Below are positions 1 through 12,480 of a stretch of 64,000 nt of DNA, piece after piece (positions within the stretch are counted from its first letter, which is position 1; every line of letters starts with the position of its first letter). The notes under the pieces are model-generated. The model made no database searches, was not told where the DNA came from, and saw only the letters and a program-made list of their open reading frames with translations. The stretch lies in contig JALIZF010001733.1 of assembly GCA_029948255.1 (NCBI GenBank), positions 414,001 to 478,000 of the forward strand. The letters run 5' to 3'. A program made the position numbers and the translations under genes. Source of the stretch: Telmatactis stephensoni (lineage: Eukaryota; Cnidaria; Anthozoa; Actiniaria; Isophelliidae).

Positions 1-1860
1 AGAAACTGCAAAATATCATTCTTCAGAATAATATTGATCATGGAGAGGTCGTTCGTAATTCTGCTATATACACCGAGCGCAGCGACCCGACCCAGGTCAA
101 GATTCTCCCGTACAGACCGACCAAGCTCGGTTAATAAGAGTTTTATTATATGACCTTTTTTTCTAAAATAAAGAAAAAATCTCAGTCTTTTGTTATTCAT
201 TTTACATTTTCAAGCGCGCGTAACATATTCGATTGGCTTCTCAGTATTTTTACTTGGCCGACTTGTTTTGACAACCGGTTGGACACGAAGTGGGAAGTGT
301 GCAGCGTTTGCACGAACTTACAAGACAAATTCTTCTAAAACCATCATTTTGTCAAGTAATTGCTACACGTACGGAGGAGACAATGTAGGCAAATTAAGCC
401 AAAGATCAAAAACTATTTATAAGAGGGAAGATTTGAACAGACCAAACGATGAAAAACATTTTGACAGATACTGCATGGAGTGAACTTTCAACCCTTCAAA
501 CGGATTTGTGAATGATTTTATGCCCTTTTTCTGCTTTGAAAAAGAAGAACTGGATGCAATCTGACACACCACATTAAGAGTAAATGAATAGTACTGTGAT
601 GGTTGAACCGTTGTGACGTATGAAAGTAAATTCAGGATATTTGATTTCCTTTTGAGCCGGGACAACGTTGTGACTCGTTGCATTTATGACCACTTTTTGT
701 GTGAACTATCTTTTTGTTCACTTTTTCTAACCGTGAAAGTGCACAAAACAAAAGCATTCCTACATATATTAGACAATCAGCCAATGAAAACGTTTGGATC
801 AGTTCAATCAAGCATAATATATGACGGTAAAACAAAAGATTGTGCACTCTCAAAGCCCTACTCAACATGCATGTTTGCTCCATTGAATAGAACAATGGGT
901 TACCTAACCATTCCACTCTATTAAATTTGCTTTCACTGTCTTCAGCAAACTGACTGCCTTTGCCTGAAGAACTGTATTGTAATGGTATGGCAAAAATTGA
1001 TGAAGCTTTTCATTCAAGGAACCAAACAGTCCAAAATAAGACATTTTATAGATAATGTTTTTTGAAAAATAACGAGCACTATGAAAGTATATTTTGCATC
1101 TGTTTCACTGTCACTGTGCCATGTTAAACAAAAACGTAATTGTTGTATCTTCTTGCAATTAAACTGATTAAAACTGTTGATCTAGGGTTGATCAAATGAT
1201 GAAAATTATTTTTGACATAAATCTGGCCGAACAGCGCGCTTATAGTCGGAGAAATAGCTTTTATTTCGCTTTGTTTTCAACTTTTAATATGCAATCGGAC
1301 TGTTTAATACCGGAGAATCTAGACCGGTCCGAGATGTGATCTAACCAATCAAATCACTCGATTTGCTAGTGTCCAGGTTCCAAGATACACGGTTATAATT
1401 GATTCTAATAATCCATTACTGGATTGTAATACCCATCATTGTTATAATCCGCGGATGAATATTAATCATGGTTGTCCTGTATGAATGATAAGAATCCTTT
1501 CCAAATGCATATTCAGGTGCTGGTCACGTGATCACAACTGATTTATAACTAAACAAAAATTGAATTTCAAAACTTACGTTAGACCATCGCAAGTATATAA
1601 AACAACAGTCGAGTCTTCTTTTCCACGAATAGATCCCTGGTAATGACAATGTTCAGGAGCTTCCTATAAAAATAAACAATAGAACAATTTCTCTAACTGA
1701 CCCAAAAAGCACACAAAGAACAAATGGAATGCTTATCAATTTTTACCTTTGTAATGACTTCAGAATCATCCGAGTTAAATTGTCGTGCCACCATTGTTTC
1801 GGGGAATAAATGACTGTAAAACGGGAAAATAAATTTGGTTATAGCTATAAAGACCGGCAG
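1..1860. other. Non-coding stretch, no gene recognised
   Basis: I find no conserved protein segment here. Open frames at 150-483, 613-924 and 632-916 are short, overlap on both strands and resemble nothing I know. Part of the stretch (about 665-925) shares words with about 30080-30425, for example around the CTAACCATTCC string at both sites, so it is probably an old dispersed repeat. Confidence 0.5.
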
Positions 1861-1978
1861 AAAAGTCTGCCCCCCCCCCCCCCCCCCCCCACCCCCTCGT
1901 TCCAAATAGATTTAGATATACAAATTAGAATTTACAATTCTAAAAAGGTTCTAGAAAAACATATGCTTGCTTTGTTTT

Positions 1979-2213
1979 AGTCTCCTTCGCAGCTGTTTTT
2001 AGTCTCGTCACGGCAGGCGAATCCTCCCCCCCCCCTCCCCCCCCCCCCCAAAAAAAAAAAAACAAACATAAAAAAAACTGGAAGCTGAAACTGGAAGTCT
2101 GAAGCTGATTGGCTAATTTTACGGAACGGAATGTTACGCTCGGGTCAAAAGCGGCCGTTTGTGGGGAGGATTCGCCTGGAGTGACGAGACTACAAACGGC
2201 TGCGAAGGAGACT
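1979..2213. mobile_element. MITE with about 50-bp terminal inverted repeats
   Basis: The ends starting AGTCTCCTTCGCAGC are inverted copies of each other over about 50 bp. The interior holds poly-C and poly-A runs and no coding frame. A matching target duplication is not obvious. It is a non-autonomous DNA element of unassigned superfamily. Confidence 0.7.
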
Positions 2214-2282
2214 TACTGATTTTTATTTGCATCCAGAATCCATTTATTATTAAATGCTTTCAAAGCAAAAGTTGCCGTGTTT

Positions 2283-2373
2283 TCATGTCCGTCCTGCAAA
2301 AATGAAATGAAATGAAATAAAATAAAATGAAATAAAATGAAATGGAATAAATAAACAAGTTAGTAAGTAAGGA

Positions 2374-2441
<68 letters not shown>

Positions 2442-2442
2442 A
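2283..2442. repeat. Microsatellites: AAATG/AAATA pentamers then (AAAG)n
   Basis: An irregular pentanucleotide run (about 2300-2350) is followed by about 18 copies of AAAG (about 2370-2441). The minus-strand open frames rich in Phe, Leu and Ser across it are a product of the repeat, not a gene. Confidence 0.9.
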
Positions 2443-2638
2443 CAAAATGAACAGTGGGTACAATTGCTTCTTATGTAAACCTCCCAAGATCGAAATGAAT
2501 CATGGCTACAATTATTTCCTTGTGTACACTGATTGTCCAAGAACAAAATGAAAAGCTGTCATCCTTTTTAATGTTTTATTATTCCATCAGCAAACAGACA
2601 AGAGCTTGTTATTAACTGGCAGATTTACAAACCATTAA

Positions 2639-3473
2639 GGTAGTTCGGGACTCATAGATTTTGCGATAAACTTGTCTTCAAAATTCCACCAAAAAAACAA
2701 ATAAATAAATAAATAGGCGGAAAAAAACCTGAAATAAAAAGGGGGGTCATCGAGGTCACTCTAGAGATTTGAAGTGGAGATGTGAGGTGTTTTGGACACT
2801 TTTTATAAAAATGGCCTTGCGACATCTGGTCAAAATATAAAAATTTTGGAACAACGAAAAATATTTAAAAGCAAACAAAGTGATACCATATGACGCAGAT
2901 AAACACTTGGAATTGAGTTGTTGCCGAACAATATGCGAAGAAGCGAAAGATCAACAATAATGCGCGAAAAATAGCCTTCTAGAATACGTTTTTGAAAGAA
3001 ATGAGACAGAAAAAAAATACATTTACTCAAAATCCTAACGATAGAAGTGTACTTATTTTTCTTTATATGAAAAGTTTATAAAATTATGAGTTTAAATCAT
3101 TCATAAAATCAGGAGGTCACCGTATTGTTTAAAGAGTTAGAGAAGAACAAAGGGTAAAACTCTAAAAACGAACACCAAAAATTAGCCTTTTTAGCGTTGC
3201 TCTTGCCGGTTTTTTCGACCGATGATATTAATTCGCTAAATTTTAAAGTTTGAGCTTTTGCTCCTACTTTACCTAGTGTACAATATTTTGTGATAAAAAA
3301 TTTTCAGAATTTGGTCGATAAAATGTTATTTTTCGTCACTAAATGTAGAATTTCTTCGCTTTTCAATCGCTGACTCGCTAGTGCCCAGACTTCCTATGGA
3401 CAACCGAATGTTCTTTAATAAAAGTGCGCGCGCTCGAATGAGCGAGGGAGATGCGCAAGGGTCCCGAACTACC
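2639..3473. mobile_element. TTAA-flanked MITE, ends GGTAGTTCGGGAC
   Basis: The two ends are inverted copies (GGTAGTTCGGGAC and GTCCCGAACTACC), each followed outward by TTAA at 2635-2638 and 3474-3477. A TTAA target duplication is typical of piggyBac and Kolobok elements. The 835-bp interior has no transposase, so it is non-autonomous. Confidence 0.8.
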
Positions 3474-3797
3474 TTAAATAATTACTTTACTAACTTGTGT
3501 GGCTGTTGATAGGTCTCTTTTGCGACGGCTGTGATGCAAGCGTTCAGGATACGTTATCTCGTAATCCTGACGTCCTGAAATTCAGACACATCTTTTCATG
3601 TAATATTCATTACTTCATGGGAGGGGGTATGTCTTTTAATAATCTCCTAAGTATGTTAAAATTGATCTAAACGTACTTTTTTATTTCTCTACTAAAGTCA
3701 ATTGCGCCCTATATCGACCTCCCCCTGACTCCTCTCCTTCCTTCCCTCCCCTTGTCCCTCTCGTATCCCTTGTTTACACTTAACAAATATAAAACGT

Positions 3798-3932
3798 TTC
3801 CGTGTTTACATAACCTGATGTAAACACGCGGGAAAGTTTTGGAGAAGTCGAGAGCGATTGTATAAAAGCGCAGCGCTCGAGACTTCTTTCAAACTTTCCC
3901 AAGTGTTTACATCAGGCTATGTAAACACGGAA
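3798..3932. repeat. Short inverted-repeat element with GTGTTTACAT arms
   Basis: The arms TTCCGTGTTTACATARCC are inverted about a roughly 70-bp centre. Related GTGTTTACAT words recur near 5100, which suggests a MITE family. Confidence 0.65.
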
Positions 3933-5090
3933 ATAACTTTTATATTTGCTTTTGTAAAATACATGAAAAGAAAAGAGTGAAAACTCTCGTTTTTGTTGGA
4001 TATCACTCAAGAAATTCTCCTTACGTTTCAAAGACAAAAACTGTCCAATCAGTGTTGTCATTTTACAGTCGATCCTCGAGCTCAAAAATTCAGGAGAAAC
4101 TTTCGCAAAAAAGAAAGAAAAGCGTAACTTTCTAAGGATAAAATAACTCCCCATTATTTCTAAGAGTTCTGAGACAACAACAAGGATGTTATTTAATTCA
4201 AAAGCCGTAAAATGGATGAGAACTAACGATACTTCTTGGACCTGTGATGAAACAAGAGCAACCGAGTGATGAGTGAAACTTTGCCGAGCCGACAAGCTAG
4301 GTCATTTTTGTGTGGGGAAAATTGCCGTTTATGGACTTTGTGATGCCTGGATATCTGGATAAGACTGAATTATGCTTGCATAAGATGGTTAGTGCCCAAA
4401 TTTTAAGTCTAGTAGTGCTCAACGAGTGATTTTTTGTCAAGCTCCGGATTTTTGTTGTCTCGTTGAACGATACGATAAACAATCTTTCGAGATGAATGAA
4501 CTAGACCGACAGAAAACCTTCCAGTACCGTTATCTAAATGTTTTTTCCTTGTTTACTATTAATATCTTGCATTTATTGTGAATATGGTTTAGGGCTATTG
4601 AATAAAGTAATTTAAGTTTTGAAAACCTTATTCTTCAGTTGTCTCCTATTTCTGTGTGCCTTTCAGGCTAGAACTTTTTATTTGAGCGTAGCTACTGTAA
4701 GTTTACCCGTTTCATAGTGCAGTGTTCATTGGATTCCGCAGTCTTCAGTCTGTAGATTTTGGTTTTATAAGTAGACAAACACTTCCTCCTCTCTTTTTAT
4801 CAGCCGAGTTTTTTTTTTTTTTTTTTTCTATTTTGTTTCTAAAGTATTATGTTCAAATTAAACACAGAAAAACATATTGCGATTGCGATTGAGATTGCGA
4901 TTGATTGTAATGAGCTCGAGCAGCACTGAGTTTTCAGAGTTTTGAAAAAAGGATAAAGAAATCAAAGGAGAATCGAGTTTGCTCTCACTTTATCAATTTT
5001 TTCTCCAACAAGTGTTTGGTGAAAGTTGCCCATTATTGTATTTACATTTTTGAACCATATTTTTTTACAAACTTTGCTCTAGCCAAAGAT
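3933..5090. other. Non-coding stretch
   Basis: A 127-codon minus-strand frame (3912-4295) and a 61-codon one (4297-4482) have no recognisable domain and no supporting splice or start context. A short GATTGC repeat lies near 4880-4905. I see no gene. Confidence 0.45.
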
Positions 5091-5092
5091 CC

Positions 5093-5278
5093 TGACGTCA
5101 CAATCGTGTTTACATAGCCTCATGTAAACACGCTCTTTAACCAATCAGAGCGCGCGTAGTATATCTTATATTTTATAAAAAATTCTCGATAGCTGTTTAT
5201 AAAATAACTCTTATATAACGCGCGCTCTGATTGGCTGAAAACCCGTGTTTGATGAGAGTATCAAACACGCTCACGTCA
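5093..5278. repeat. Inverted-repeat element with CCAATCAGAGCGCGCG arms
   Basis: AACCAATCAGAGCGCGCG (about 5138-5156) pairs with CGCGCGCTCTGATTGGCT (about 5219-5236). Further imperfect pairing outside includes the GTGTTTACAT words. It is MITE-like. Confidence 0.6.
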
Positions 5279-5349
5279 ATTTGTTTTTTTCGCCGGTGTT
5301 TTCTTTTTCCTTTTTTCGTCTATTTGCGTGTTAGTTATTTTATAAAAGT

Positions 5350-5528
5350 AATAAAAAACGGTTTACCGTGTCCGATAGCCTGATCAAAACACTTGTGATG
5401 TTGGGAGAACACTCGAGAGCTATGAAAGCACTCGCCTACGGCTCGTGCTTCCACTACGCTCTCTCGTGTTCTCCCAACATCACGCGTGTTTTGATCAGGC
5501 TATCAAACACGGGAAACCGTTTTTTATT
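5350..5528. repeat. Inverted-repeat MITE, GATCAGGCTATC family
   Basis: Arms of about 65 bp (AATAAAAAACGGTTT at the tip, GATAGCCTGATCAAAACAC inside) are inverted about a short CG-rich centre. Half of another copy lies at about 45808-45848, so this is a dispersed family. Confidence 0.75.
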
Positions 5529-5773
5529 CCTTAAATAAACTCCAATACCACCTTAAAAAAAGCTTTAATACAGACGTGACATCAAACATCAAAACACAAA
5601 AAATAAAAGTAATCGATATATAAGTATAGCCAGCAAATTAGCACATAAATGAAGAACCTCTTACAAGGTCGTTTTCTAAAAGATTTTTCTATAATCTCAC
5701 GTACGCATATTAGAAAAATTATTTTGATTTTTATTCAAAATTTACATTGAGGACGAGTACGTTTCAATCTTAA

Positions 5774-6562
5774 TTATATAATTCTCCTAAAATACCATAT
5801 AGCTAACTACAAAATTACTTTTGAATTTTTCTACCTATCCAAATTAAGGATTGATTTGGACAGTTTTCATTTAGGGTTTTCTAAAGAAAAACTGAGCAAT
5901 CCAAATTAATGAGTAATTTGGGTAGTTCGTGTTTGACCAATGAGAATGATGCAAGAAAAACAATCGAAGTAAGAATTCAACCAATAGCGGGGCGCGTAGC
6001 ATTCATTCACATCTGATTTTGTGGAGAAAAAATGGCGGAATGTTTTGAACTGCAAATTTGCTTTTTACACCTACTTACTTAAAGTTTTCTGGTTTAAAGT
6101 GTTAGCGAATGAGGTGAGGAAAGTATTCATTGTATTTTTGTGTAGTTTTTCTGAAAAAAAAAGACCCATTTTGAGAGAGTTTTTGAAGCCAGTTGAAATT
6201 CAGTTGGCTTTGGCGAGTATCGATCGGCCTCGCTGCTTGTATGAAAACACTTTCTGAATGAAATTGGTAAATGAAAATGTCCAGAAAAAGTTAATCATCC
6301 AATAAAATGTATTTCATGGACCTTACAGTGTATATTTTTATTTTCAATAAGATGTTTTTCTGCATTCAAAAACTCATCATGAATAATGTACTTCGTTGCA
6401 AGTTGTCTTGCTTGGTTTGCAAAGAAGCTAGATGAATCGTACCGAAAATGTCAGCCAGTTATATAATTAATAATTAATACGGCCTCGTCCAATTTTGGCA
6501 GTCCTCGGAATTTTTTTCGTCCAACTATTTTCAAATTGGACAGCGTGGAGTCCTATTACATA
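5774..6562. repeat. Dispersed repeat, copy 1 (pair with 35016-35875)
   Basis: This stretch matches 35016-35875 in the same orientation along nearly its whole length with few differences. Both copies end at a GTGGAGTCCTATTACATATA string. Copy 1 lacks the left arm of the terminal palindrome that copy 2 keeps. The plus-strand frame 6021-6257 belongs to the repeat and resembles no known protein. Confidence 0.8.
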
Positions 6563-8863
6563 TACGAATCCAGATGGGGCCTTTTTAACCGAGAAGAACT
6601 GTCATGTTTTCTAGTAGACATTCCAAGAATATTTAGCCAACAAGAAATAGGTTTCAAGGTTTTTCTATTTACCACGAAAAATTTATCAATTACAATTAGA
6701 CATAAAAAGAAGAAGAAGGGAAAAAAAGGTGGAAGGTTGCAGGATTACAACCCAGGGGGTAAAATTAAAGATGTCCCTGCAACCAAAATTAAAGTGATGA
6801 GACAAACTTCTATTGAAGTTATATGGCCAACGAGGTTTGAACCTTACTTTTTTTTTCTATTGATTCAGATATACCCTGGCTAAGGTTTAAATGAACATTG
6901 TTTAAATAATTGACCCATACTGTCCGGGAGAAGAGTTGTGAGTGAAAAGCTTTTGACTTAAAGTTTGCCGACATCGGTTACAGCTTGTGTCTCTTGGCTA
7001 ATGGTTTCTTGTTTCCTTGATAATTAGTATTTGTCGACTGCAAGGAGTTTCTTGTAAAAGTAAATACATGAGTATATGTATTTCTTTCTTCTGACATTGT
7101 ATGAATAAATGGTTTATCTTTTTTTATGTTTTCAAGTAGGTTACTTGTGTCGCTTTACAATTTTTTGGTAAGTTACTTGGCAAAGTTGTTAACCCGAAAA
7201 CAGGTTAATTATAACGCCAACCCAGGGTTACATCTAAAGAAACAGTGGCGGTCCAAGGAGGGAGCCAGGGGGGCCGGTGCTCCCCCCTTTTTAGATCTAG
7301 ATGGGCCTTAATTCCTTATGTTTTGTCTTTCTCTCTCACACACTCTATATATCTTCTGTCTAAACGTATAGGACAATATACTTTCCCAAAGCTTTACTTT
7401 CTAAATGTTTGTTGTTGGTGGTTTTATCGTAATTATTAATCAAATTGACGCGCCTTAGCTCAAATTTTGCGCTCGCTACGCTCATTAAACCTATGTTACT
7501 GCATGCTAACACGCTTTCGAACAACGAAGCCCTTTAGTTTACACAGCCACCTTTGGCCTTACAACTCCCTCTTTGAAATTCTAGTCTCCAGTTGTCCAAA
7601 ATAAATGAAATAAATGAACCGTAAAAATCAAAGTTTAAAGGACTATCACACGATACTGAAATATTCACAAACCTTGTACGGATAACGCTACACAGGACAA
7701 ATAGCAAAGCAACAGCACAATGGAGGACTTCATCTTGCAAAAGCCTAGAAAGTCAAGCAATACATGAAGCGATTAATAATCTGAATACATGCTGCCAAAA
7801 TGCTAAAGTTGCCGAAGTAAAACAAATTGTAATTGAAAGTTTTAATGAAAAATTTCAGATTATTCCTACACGAATCATTAGGAGGGCAGGGAGCTAACGA
7901 GGTCCCATATTTGGATCAACAACCAAAAGATTTTATATTATATAACGTTGGAGGGAAACGGGTTTGATACAATATGCAATGCAAAAACATTTTTATCAAG
8001 CAAATCGAGAAAGTAATAGCTCGAAACGTACAAGTAACGTAGATAATAAAAAACTTACCTTAAGAGCTTGAGCTGCAACAGAGCTAGCAAACTCTATAAG
8101 TCTGGATAATTATTGTAGTGCTCTGATTTATATCGTGAATAAAGTGGGCGTTTCTGATGAAAAGTAAATATAATAGATCCCAGTTGAATAGATTTTAATT
8201 GAAAACATCTGATACAATGGCGCTTCATAACAAATATGTTCATTTTCGTTGAAGTCTTTATTTAAAGATTATTTGTAGCTAGGAGATTAATGTAAAGACA
8301 AAGAATGCAAAATATAAGTGAAAGCTCATCAGCATAGTAAAGTAAAGGCCCTTAATTAAAGTTACCATTTAAATGCCTCATATATAATGAGGATTTATCA
8401 CCATGGAAATGAGCTTTTTTAAGTTCTGTATTGTTCTCGGGAATAATCTAATCTTTACAATTTTATTATAGTATTCTTTCAAGTGTAAAATTGTCAACGC
8501 ATTGATTGAGAGTGTTAATTAAGGTTCATTTCAAAGATCGTATACCTTTCTGCTCTCTTTTGCACCCGAAACTTGCAAATCGTAGATTAAATATAGGCTT
8601 GATACGATTTGTTTGGTTTTAGGTGATATGGAAAGTGTCTTTGATTCTCATCTATAATTGCTTTTAGCTTTTCATGATAGAACCAAATGCTCATTTTTAT
8701 CGAAGTCTTTATTTGGAGATTTTAATGGAAATTGTTTGTAAGAGATCCATATCGGTCATTATATGAGAGGGGGAGGGAAAACGATGAGAGAAGGGGGTAT
8801 TAAAAAAACAATGGGAACACGTACCCATGGATTTTAACACAACATTGTTAGACGTTTTGTTTG
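6563..8863. other. Non-coding stretch, no gene recognised
   Basis: The stretch is AT-rich with no conserved peptide on either strand. A GC-rich patch at 7245-7300 resembles the end of a CAGTGGCGG-type transposon, but I find no partner end nearby. Short frames at 7126-7439 and 7534-7740 have no support. Confidence 0.45.
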
Positions 8864-9238
8864 TTATCGTCGCATCGTTTTCCAATGAGAACGAATTGTT
8901 TCTAATTCTGGGAAGGCATTGCGCGAAGAATCGACTGAATCATATAGAGTGCACGCCATATATCCGTATTTTGCACGAACCGTTCGATGCATTCCAGCCA
9001 ATTCGATGATACGTCTATCGGGTCTTTGAAATAAATCTGACTGCACAAACATTTCGTTCTCGATCACCTTTTGTTTCACATTTGATAGCGCACACGTATT
9101 TCGAAAATAGTGATGCAAGCGGCCCCTTGATTGCTGGAATTTAGAGCATGCATGTATATTTCCCTCTATCATGCCCTTTTGAGATGTGATATAAGTTTCA
9201 TCCAGCCAATGCGCGTAAAAAGGGTTTGAAGTTGACAT
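8864..9238 (-). CDS. Unrecognised 124-codon open frame, divergent to the HARBI1-like transposase
   Basis: I do not recognise this product. The frame encodes 124 residues with many basic, Cys and His residues but no clear Myb/SANT, zinc-finger or transmembrane pattern. Its ATG and the ATG of the plus-strand transposase at 9237 share one CATG, so the two frames diverge with a two-base overlap. Autonomous PIF/Harbinger elements often carry a second, Myb-like gene next to the transposase, which makes the location suggestive. The sequence itself does not show a Myb fold, and it may be a chance frame. Confidence 0.2.
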   Translation of the reverse strand: MSTSNPFYAHWLDETYITSQKGMIEGNIHACSKFQQSRGRLHHYFRNTCALSNVKQKVIENEMFVQSDLFQRPDRRIIELAGMHRTVRAKYGYMACTLYDSVDSSRNAFPELETIRSHWKTMRR

Positions 9239-10289
9239 GGACTACCTTGCGTTACAAGCAGTTCTCGTGAACAACATATTGGCTATTGTTTTGATATGTA
9301 CTGCATTACAGCCGCCTCTGACTGTAATGAATATTATTTTGACTCGGCGTTTACTACCAGGCGTTCATGGCCATCATTTTGATGGGCAAGACGTGTATTC
9401 CCTCATCGCTGGGCAATCCTGGCTGTTTTGGAGGAACACCGGTGAAACACCAACGTCATTTTTGCAACTTGTTGCAGATTTGTCACCGGCTCTATTTTAT
9501 CTTAATGTGAATGGGCAACCACGATTGCGATCAGGTCGCCAGAAGATAAACGTAGTAAATCAAATTCTTCTAGTGCTCGCCTGGCTAAGAAAGTACCCCC
9601 ACGTTAACAATTTAGCACTTTGGTTTGACATCGATCCTACCTCTGTTGTTCGTATAATATATAAGATTATACCAGAACTCTGGCGATGTTTCCAAAATCA
9701 AATTGAGTGGCCTAATAATTTAGAATGGGCAAATATGATGTGGATTTGGCCCGAGTTTCCGAACGCAGTAGGAGCTATTGACTCCACCCCGCATGAAATC
9801 TATCGGCCACAAACTGAACCACAAAGATTGTTTTACAGTGGTCATCGAAACTATCACTGTTTTAATACACAGGTGATAATCGACAACGAAGGACACCTAC
9901 GATTTGTTCAAGCGGGCTTCCTGGGAAGCACACATGATGCCACTGCGTACCGACTTATGCCACCGACAGAGCCAGGACAGCCCTAAAGCCTTCCGCCTGG
10001 TGCGCACTTTCTTGCAGACAGAGCTTATCCCAGCGGTGGTCCACTCCTGATACCAGTAAGGGCACTTCAAATGCGTCTTTTAAATATCCGAGGTAGAAGA
10101 CGAGCACGTAAGTTTAACAGACATTTGGAGAGACGCAGAGTAAAGATTGAGCGCGTATTCAAGGATATGAAAACCTACAAAGCAATAATAGGCGACATTT
10201 GGAGGCACCCAAGGTGGTTCATGCCAGTTTGCGTGGAACTCGTTGCTTGTTTAGCAGAGAGGCGTGTAAGGCTTTTCAAAAACATCTAA
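9237..10289 (+). pseudogene. PIF/Harbinger (HARBI1-like) DDE transposase, one in-frame stop
   Basis: The frame encodes a DDE_Tnp_4 transposase that would cut and join the ends of a Harbinger DNA transposon in the nucleus. Read through, it is 350 codons, matching the usual HARBI1-like length of about 350. Visible motifs in order are GAIDSTPHEI (first Asp, about residue 181), GSTHDATAYR (second Asp, about residue 231), FLADRAYP (third Asp, about residue 261), and the basic ERRRVKIERVFKDMK segment that follows the catalytic core. A single TAA at 9984-9986 (codon 250) separates the second and third catalytic aspartates. The frame is otherwise open and not shifted. An in-frame TAA at 9216-9218 supports the start at 9237. 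The stop makes it a recently dead copy unless it is a base-calling error. Confidence 0.85.
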
Positions 10290-11692
10290 GGTGGGTTCCC
10301 TTTACAATAATCCTATCTCGTCTGCCTCAATAGGGCTACATGTATATTGTTCCTTTGTCCAGTAATTTATATTTTTCTTTGAAATTACGCTAACCGATAA
10401 GACTGAAACTAAAAGGACACATGAAAGTCGATGGGCGAACCGCTACTTGTAATTTTCGACTTTATAATCTCCTTGCATGTAACACAACATGGTGATTCCA
10501 AAATAATTACTGTAGTTAACGTTTACTACGCTTTTTGGAGCTGAAATCTGCTCTGAACACCTGTAGTTACAGAATAAAGAACCAATTGATACCTATAAAG
10601 ACCGATGTTGTTTATTTTAATTCATCTTGTTCAAAAATTCAATCAAAGCGTGCGGCGTCACGCGCGTTCCTGATTAGCATGCTATTTTGTCATTAGCATA
10701 TTGTTTTGCTCAATTGCATTTAAAAATTTGGTTACGTGAAATCGTTCTATTAATACAATTTTCTAAATCCGATTAGAACTCAAAACCTGACACTCAAGCG
10801 GGTTTTGCCAAATTAGCTTTCGTCAATATTACTGAAAATCAAGAATACGAATATCTCTATTACCGAAATTATATTTCGCTGTTACAGATCGCCCTAGGAT
10901 TTTAGAGATCTTTATGAGTATTTTTTGGTTGGTTGGTTGAAGTGGGGGAAGCAAAAAACCAAATTCCAACGGACTGTTTGAAGGTCTGAGTTCGCGTAAT
11001 TATAAACATTTCAGTAAAACTACTCATATAAAACATCAGCTATCAATATAAATTATAGCTTACCTAGGAAACTGTTAGCTCAAGCGTAAACTTAGAGCTT
11101 AATGTCTGCCCAATTTCCTTGTTTACGTTGAATTTCAATCGCAGCAGTTCCACGTTCGCTCATGCGTTTAATTTTCTTCGTTGCGAGTTCGAAGCACTCT
11201 GATACAACAGAGAACCTCACCAGGGTAGGCTGGCCGTTTTATACTTTTGTCTGTAGTTTCTGGACTAATTCACGCCGATTTTAGCCAATCAGAATCAAGT
11301 TGAAATGGTAAATTTGTGCTTGATTTGACTGTGGGTTTCTTGTGTGAATTACTTGCGGGGTGTTATATTTCCGGTGCAGTAGTTCACACAGGGAAACCAA
11401 AACTGTGAACACGCACGTTGTGAGAGCTAGAAATTCCTGTGGGACCCCTCCCTCACCAAAACTTGAAAAGGCTACAAAAGGAGCCTGGGAACAAGTAAAT
11501 GTGGGTTTCCTGTGGAAATAATTCAAAATGGCGTCCAAATAAAGGTAAAATACGCTTTAACTTGTTCCATTCGTATTCTTTAATTTATTTGTATTATCTC
11601 AATATTTCTTTTTTCTGGATAAAATCTCAGTAGTTTCCGGAAACTATAAGTGAACTACTCTGAATCCACCCCTGCCTCCCACGTTATATTAA
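10290..11692. other. Non-coding stretch downstream of the transposase
   Basis: No conserved peptide is visible. A minus-strand 85-codon frame (11281-11538) has no recognisable domain. I looked for Harbinger ends flanking the transposase and could not place them with confidence. Confidence 0.4.
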
Positions 11693-12480
11693 GGACGGTG
11701 CCCACTATTGTCAGCGCGCACTGCGTTCTGCGCATGGCCCTTCGTAGTAAAAACATCGTAAGAACAAAGCAGTTTTGCGATATTTGGATAAATAAAACTT
11801 ACTTGCTTGTAGAAAAAACATTTGACTGTTCCTGTAGTAGAATTAAATTCAGTATTGATGAATAAAACTCGCTTAAAAACCACTGTTTTGATCACAAGGA
11901 CTAGATTTGCCTATTGGCCGCCATCTTGGAAATTTCCCATAATGCTTTGTAAAATCTGTCTATACTCTGTATGGAGGGCTAGGGATTTCATCGTATTTCG
12001 TGCGTTTATCGGTAAATAACTTCTTAAATCGCCTGGATACCCCTCTTTTTTCCTTTTGTAAATTATAAACCAAAGAAAAATCTAGAATTATATAAGCTTT
12101 ATAATTGAAGAATGATAAAAAATATCACATATTATATTTAGCAATCATAGACTAGAACATCCTAAAACCAAGTAAATATTTTTAAAGAAACATTATTTTC
12201 TTTGTTTAAGCGGTTTTATGGTATTGCCCTACCAGAGAATTATGCTTAGAGTGTTTTAGGGAAAAAAAGTTTGAAACTTATTGGAAGTAAAGAAGATTTT
12301 TAATTTTTTTCTTTGGGTCGTCAAAAATGCATTTTCCGCAACATTTGATGACGTATAACTCATTAAAATGCGTGGTGACCCCCAATTTTTTTCTTGGATT
12401 CTAACAGCCTACAATGGGTTCTTTCACACCCATATAGATTTTAGAGAAAAGAATTACTTTCACATTAGTGGGCTCCGTCC
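11693..12480. mobile_element. TTAA-flanked MITE, ends GGACGGTGCCCACTA
   Basis: GGACGGTGCCCACTA at the left and TAGTGGGCTCCGTCC at the right are imperfect inverted repeats. TTAA lies directly outside both (11689-11692 and 12481-12484). The 788-bp interior has no conserved coding frame, so it is non-autonomous, of piggyBac or Kolobok target type. Confidence 0.8.

Noticed and set aside
2260..2546. Phe-Leu-Ser repeat membrane proteins
   Set aside because: Products of the AAAG microsatellite read on the minus strand.
3912..4482. Two adjacent minus-strand genes of 127 and 61 codons
   Set aside because: No domain, no repeat of the pattern elsewhere, and composition like the surrounding non-coding DNA.
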